A DNA stretch of 18,813 nucleotides from DASUAL01 sp035763805. GTDB lineage: Bacteria; Gemmatimonadota; Gemmatimonadetes; Gemmatimonadales; GWC2-71-9. The stretch spans positions 1-18,813 of the forward strand of contig DASUAL010000050.1 of NCBI GenBank assembly GCA_035763805.1, in the 5' to 3' direction. The notes beneath the pieces are model-generated. The model searched no databases. It was not told the DNA's origin and worked only from the letters and a program-made list of their open reading frames with translations. Shown one piece after another: positions 16,401 to 18,813 of the stretch. Within the stretch, counting starts at the first letter, position 1. Each line of letters opens with the position of its first letter. Position numbers and translations under genes: made by a program.

Positions 16401-16576
16401 GCGCGGGGGCCGGCAGCCGCCGGCCGCTCGGCTACGTGATTATTGGCGGCATGATCGTGTCCACGCTGATCACGCTGTACCTCGTACCGGCGGTGTTCGT
16501 GGTGCTCGAGCGGCTGCGGGGCCGGACCCCGGCGGTGGCGAGTCAACCGGCCGGAGCTCTGGAGGTGTCGTCATGA
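13499..16576 (+). CDS. RND efflux pump, HAE1 (AcrB-like) family, system 2
   Basis: A 1025-residue inner-membrane RND proton antiporter. The N-terminal signature is F-I-R-R-P-V-L-S-S-M followed by helix 1 and L-P-V-R-E-F-P-D. The relay aspartates are in A-I-G-I-V-V-D-D-A-I-I-V-M-E-N (Asp400, Asp401), and the helix-10 lysine is in I-G-L-V-T-K-N-S-I-L-L-V-T-Y (Lys915). It is clearly a paralogue of the pump at 8803-11877 but diverged: L-P-V-R-E-F-P-D here against L-P-V-Q-Q-Y-P-Q there. Length and topology are full. Substrates are probably amphiphilic compounds; this is inferred from the family. It is the first large gene of the rightward unit, and its stop overlaps the start of the channel gene in ATGA. 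Confidence 0.95.
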   Translation: MHFAETFIRRPVLSSMVSLALVLVGAIGYTRLPVREFPDADPPIVSVTVLLPGASPQVIESSVTDVLEEELSSVEGLRTMTSASQEQMSRITLEFTLDREIEAAAQDVRDKVARVRGLLPEDIEEPVVAKEDADAFPIMFLALTSNSYSLMELSDIADREVKPRLQTIPGVASAPIYGERRFAMRVWLSPRELAARGLTVHDIEQAIQTRSVEIPAGRIESARREFSVRYLGEMRTPAEFADLTVANSGGRLVKLGDVARVEPGPEDERSVVRYSRQPGVFVGVVRQSKANVVEVAEAALAELPAVQRALPAGVQLSMAYDGSMFVRRSIQEARETLVITAGIVIAIIFLFLRTLRATAIPAVAIPVSIVASFAALAALGYSVNSLTLLGLILAIGIVVDDAIIVMENAYRHQEELGEDPQTAAIHGTREITTAVIATTIALLAVFSPLLFLTGATGRLFTEFGVAVGGAVLISGIVALTLTPMLSATILRVTHRESRFQHIVGTALDAVTALYGRTLGRAVRHPFLVIGGGAGLTAAAVALFFALKREFVPPDDRGFFFTFVIAPEGATVEYTDGYVRQLEEIIHRTADVRSSFAVVGWDGPPSSGVVGPILEDWDERDRSAQDIIDEVQPQFFFGVPGVFAFAINPPAFGGFNPPVQFVVQNRDFEALVQGMDSLVARASTIPGLLNVDTDLRVTKPELVVTLDRDRAEDLGVPARDVATTLQTLLGGRDVSRFTSDNKLYDVMLRLDPAERATPSDISGLDVRGRDGNLVPLGAVTRVEERVGPRQLNHYDRVRSFTLSASMAPGFTLGQALDSLNAAAAQVLPPGSSVDLAGESRELQESGSALYFAFGLALIFVFMVLAAQYESLLHPFTVMLAVPLAVTGALGALWVAGSTLNVYSQVGMILLIGLVTKNSILLVTYANDLRERGRDAVAAMREAGRIRLRPILMTSVATVFGALPIALGLGAGAGSRRPLGYVIIGGMIVSTLITLYLVPAVFVVLERLRGRTPAVASQPAGALEVSS
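16561..16565 (+). promoter_or_regulatory. Ribosome binding site of the outer-membrane channel gene
   Basis: GGAGG lies inside the last codons of the pump gene, seven bases before the ATG at 16573. Together with the signal peptide that follows, it rules out the longer in-frame extension reaching back into the pump gene. Confidence 0.8.
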
Positions 16577-17889
16577 CCGTTCTGCGATGGACGCCGGTCG
16601 CCCTGATGGGGCTGGCGGTCGGTGCGATGCTCCCGCTGCAGCTCCCGGCACAGGCCGGCGAGGGCGCACCGCTAGTGACTCTGGTGGAGGCGCGGCGGCG
16701 GGCCGCCGCGGTGGACCCCGCGACCGGCGGCGCGCGCGCCGAGGTCGCGACCGCGGCGTGGGAGCGCCGCGCGGCGCTCGCGGACCTCCTCACGCCGAAC
16801 CTAACCGCCGCGACGAGCTACATCGCGCTCTCGGATCCGTTCTTCAACTTCGGCACGGGCGGCTTCAGCCCCCACGCCACCAGCGCCACCGTGGAAGCAA
16901 GCTATACGCTGCTCGGCGCGGGCAAGCTGGCGCAGCTGCGGCGCTCGCGCGCGGCGGTGGCGAGCGCGGAGGCAGGCGAAGCGGCGGTGCGCTTCCGCAC
17001 GGCGCTGGCGACAGACGCCGCGTATTACGCCGTCCTGGCCGACCGGGAGCTGTCGCGGGTCGCGGCCGATCGGCTGCGGCGCGCGGCGGAGCAGCTCGGC
17101 GTCGCGCGCGTGCGGGTGCAGGCGGGCGAGACCATCGCCACGGACTCCCTCCAGCTGCTGCTCGAGGTGAACCGTGCGCGGCTCGACGTCCTGCAGCGCG
17201 ACTCGGCGTTGGCCGTGTCGCGGCTCCGGCTCGGACGGCAAATCGGCCTATCGGGCCCGGCGGAAGCCGCGCCGCTCGACACGGTGGCACCGCCACCGCT
17301 GCCGGTCACGCTCGAGGAAGGGGCAGCCGAGCTGCGCTCGCGCGGTCCGGAGCTCGTGGCCGTGCGCGCGGCGGAGCGGCAAGCCGGTGCGGGGTTGGCT
17401 GCCGAGCGCGCGCAGTACCTTCCCGACGTCACCCTGAGCGCGACGGCGGGTGCGTATGACTCCGAGTTCTTCCCCTCGGCGCTGAAGCGGAACCAGCTGG
17501 CCCTCACGGTCTCGTTGCCGATCTGGGACGCGGGCCGGCGAGAGTTGGCGGTCGCGCGGGCGCGGGCGCAACGTGACATCGCCCGGGCGCAGCGCGAGGA
17601 GCGCGAACGCGCCACCGCGGAAGAGATGGCACAAGCGTACAACGGGTACGAGACTGCGCGCGCCGGGATCGACCTGGCTCTGGTCGGCGTGTCGGCCTCG
17701 ACCGAGAACTACCGCGTGCAGGGCGCCCGCTACCGTGAAGGGGCGACGACCATCCTCGACCTGCTGGAGGCGCAAGTCGGCCTCGGCGAGGCGGAGGCGG
17801 CGCTGGTGCAGGCGCGCTACGCGGCGCGGCTGGCGCTGGCGCGGATCGAAGCCCTGCTTGGTCGGCGCGTGTTCGACGGACGGGACTAG
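16573..17889 (+). CDS. TolC-like outer-membrane efflux channel
   Basis: A 438-residue outer-membrane factor that would form the trimeric exit duct for RND efflux. A signal peptide covers residues 1-28 (hydrophobic core A-L-M-G-L-A-V-G-A-M-L, cleavage expected after A-Q-A). Two related halves follow, each with long helices rich in Ala, Arg and Glu and short beta segments such as N-L-T-A-A-T-S-Y and A-S-Y-T-L-L-G. The second half has L-P-D-V-T-L-S-A-T-A-G, L-T-V-S-L-P-I-W-D-A-G-R-R and Y-R-E-G-A-T-T-I-L-D-L-L-E-A-Q, which are characteristic of TolC-type proteins. No lipobox cysteine is visible. The ATG overlaps the pump stop (ATGA), indicating coupled translation. It is the only channel gene in the window and may serve both pumps. 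Confidence 0.93.
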   Translation: MTVLRWTPVALMGLAVGAMLPLQLPAQAGEGAPLVTLVEARRRAAAVDPATGGARAEVATAAWERRAALADLLTPNLTAATSYIALSDPFFNFGTGGFSPHATSATVEASYTLLGAGKLAQLRRSRAAVASAEAGEAAVRFRTALATDAAYYAVLADRELSRVAADRLRRAAEQLGVARVRVQAGETIATDSLQLLLEVNRARLDVLQRDSALAVSRLRLGRQIGLSGPAEAAPLDTVAPPPLPVTLEEGAAELRSRGPELVAVRAAERQAGAGLAAERAQYLPDVTLSATAGAYDSEFFPSALKRNQLALTVSLPIWDAGRRELAVARARAQRDIARAQREERERATAEEMAQAYNGYETARAGIDLALVGVSASTENYRVQGARYREGATTILDLLEAQVGLGEAEAALVQARYAARLALARIEALLGRRVFDGRD

Positions 17890-17937
17890 GAATCTGGCAG
17901 CAAGACCGAGACGCATCTCAATCGAGGCGAGAGTCAT

Positions 17938-18813
17938 ATGACGAGCACGTTGGCCGAGCTGGCTGAGGCGCCGCGGCCCAAGCGGCGCGGTCTGGTGGTG
18001 GCGCTGGCGTTGACGGCAATCCTAGTGGTCGCGACCCTGGGAGGCCGCGGATTCGGCTTGTTGGGCGGCGGCGCGCCAGCCGGCCCTACCGCGGGCGGTC
18101 CGGGGGACATGCCGCCAATGCCGGTGGATGTAGACACCGCGCGGCGCGGGAGCGTGGTGGACGCCGTCCGCGCCACGGGGCGGATCGAGGCGGTGCAGGC
18201 GGTCGAGCTCCGGTCGGACGAGCAGGGCCGGATCACCGAGCTACTCTTCGAGGAGGGTCAGACGGTGGCGGCCGGCACGCCCCTGGTTCGGATCGACGAC
18301 GCGCTGTTGCGCGCCCATGCCGAGCGCGCGGCAGCCGACCGCGACCTGGCGCGCCAGCAGCTCGAGCGGGTGCGGCTGCTGCGCGCCGAGCACGCGGCGT
18401 CCACGGCCGACCTCGAACGGGTCGAGGCGGCGGCGCGCAGCGCTGAGGCGGCCCTGGCCGTACTCCAGTTGCAGGTCGAGCGGAGCACCGTGCGCGCGCC
18501 GTTCGCCGGCATGGTGGGCCAGCGCTTCGTGAGCGCGGGCGACTACGTCACGACCGCGACGCGGCTGCTCACGCTCCAGACCATGGATCCGCAGCGCGCC
18601 GTGATCGAGGTGCCGGAGCGGCACGCGGCCCACCTGAGGCGTGGGCAAGCAGTGGAGTTCACGGTGGCAGCACAGCCCGGGCGCACGTTCCACGCGCTGG
18701 TCGACTTCATCGATCCCGTGGTGCAGCCGACGAGCCGCACGATCGTGGTGAAGGCGCGGGCGCCGAACCCGAGCGGCTTCCTCAAGGCGGGGATGTTCAT
18801 CGAGGCGCGGCTC
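17938..18813 (+). CDS. RND periplasmic adaptor, system 2 (3' partial)
   Basis: 292 codons are visible before the window ends, with no stop. The start ATG at 17938 follows the channel gene by 48 bp and has GAGG/GAGAG sequences upstream. The N-terminus has a short cytoplasmic basic segment (PRPKRRG), a membrane anchor at about 18-35, then a Gly/Pro-rich linker. The first lipoyl half is at about 90-118 (G-R-I-T-E-L-L-F-E-E-G-Q-T-V-A-A-G). An alpha-hairpin spans about 121-180. The second lipoyl half is V-R-A-P-F-A-G-M-V-G-Q (185-195), followed by beta-barrel domain residues ending F-L-K-A-G-M-F-I-E-A-R-L. This is the HlyD/AcrA-type adaptor partner of the pump at 13499-16576. It differs in sequence from the adaptor at 11896-13011. 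The missing part would be the membrane-proximal domain. Confidence 0.92.
   Translation, partial: MTSTLAELAEAPRPKRRGLVVALALTAILVVATLGGRGFGLLGGGAPAGPTAGGPGDMPPMPVDVDTARRGSVVDAVRATGRIEAVQAVELRSDEQGRITELLFEEGQTVAAGTPLVRIDDALLRAHAERAAADRDLARQQLERVRLLRAEHAASTADLERVEAAARSAEAALAVLQLQVERSTVRAPFAGMVGQRFVSAGDYVTTATRLLTLQTMDPQRAVIEVPERHAAHLRRGQAVEFTVAAQPGRTFHALVDFIDPVVQPTSRTIVVKARAPNPSGFLKAGMFIEARL

Noticed and set aside
16171..16572. 134-codon N-terminal extension of the outer-membrane channel
   Set aside because: It lies inside the pump gene. The ATG at 16573 has a GGAGG seven bases upstream and starts a normal signal peptide.

Overview
The window is GC-rich, gene-dense bacterial chromosome with short spacers. 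The mix of genes (a long Ig-like repeat protein of the FTVQPS/ATFSxLSIDKAGTGY type, a stand-alone primase-polymerase plus LigC-type ligase pair, and HAE1-type RND efflux genes in the order pump, outer-membrane channel, adaptor) suggests a soil-type Gram-negative. Gemmatimonadota or an Acidobacteriota-like lineage is my best guess. This rests on overall gene style, not on a marker gene. The outer-membrane factor shows that the cell has an outer membrane. I see no rRNA, tRNA, CRISPR array, transposase or phage gene.

Left part (1-3278, + strand): the 3' end of a very long extracellular protein made of about 105-residue Ig-like repeats. Ten complete repeats and part of an eleventh are visible; the gene starts outside the window and ends with its last repeat, with no recognisable anchor. 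A DNA-repair cluster follows (3426-6490). It holds an unidentified 190-residue protein, a stand-alone archaeo-eukaryotic primase-type polymerase (Prim-PolC-like), and an ATP-dependent DNA ligase of LigC type on the opposite strand. The polymerase and ligase genes converge and overlap by 46 bp. A possible 36-codon reading frame lies just ahead of the ligase and shares a GTGA junction with its start. No Ku gene is visible, so this looks more like a gap-filling/excision-repair pair than a classical Ku-LigD end-joining locus, although Ku could lie elsewhere.

Middle part (6552-8802, - strand): a DUF3224 protein, an unusual fusion of a START/SRPBCC-like domain with a class I SAM methyltransferase, and what looks like the C-terminal half of a DUF1772 membrane protein (probable remnant). 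A perfect 12-bp hairpin separates this group from the efflux genes.

Right part (8803-18813): two RND efflux systems transcribed away from each other from a 487-bp spacer (13012-13498). The leftward unit is adaptor then pump with no outer-membrane channel. The rightward unit is pump, outer-membrane channel (4-bp ATGA overlap), then adaptor, which is cut off by the window end. The single channel could serve both pumps. The spacer holds a small possible gene (58 aa) with a good ribosome binding site and an operator-like dyad, but no regulator gene that I recognise.
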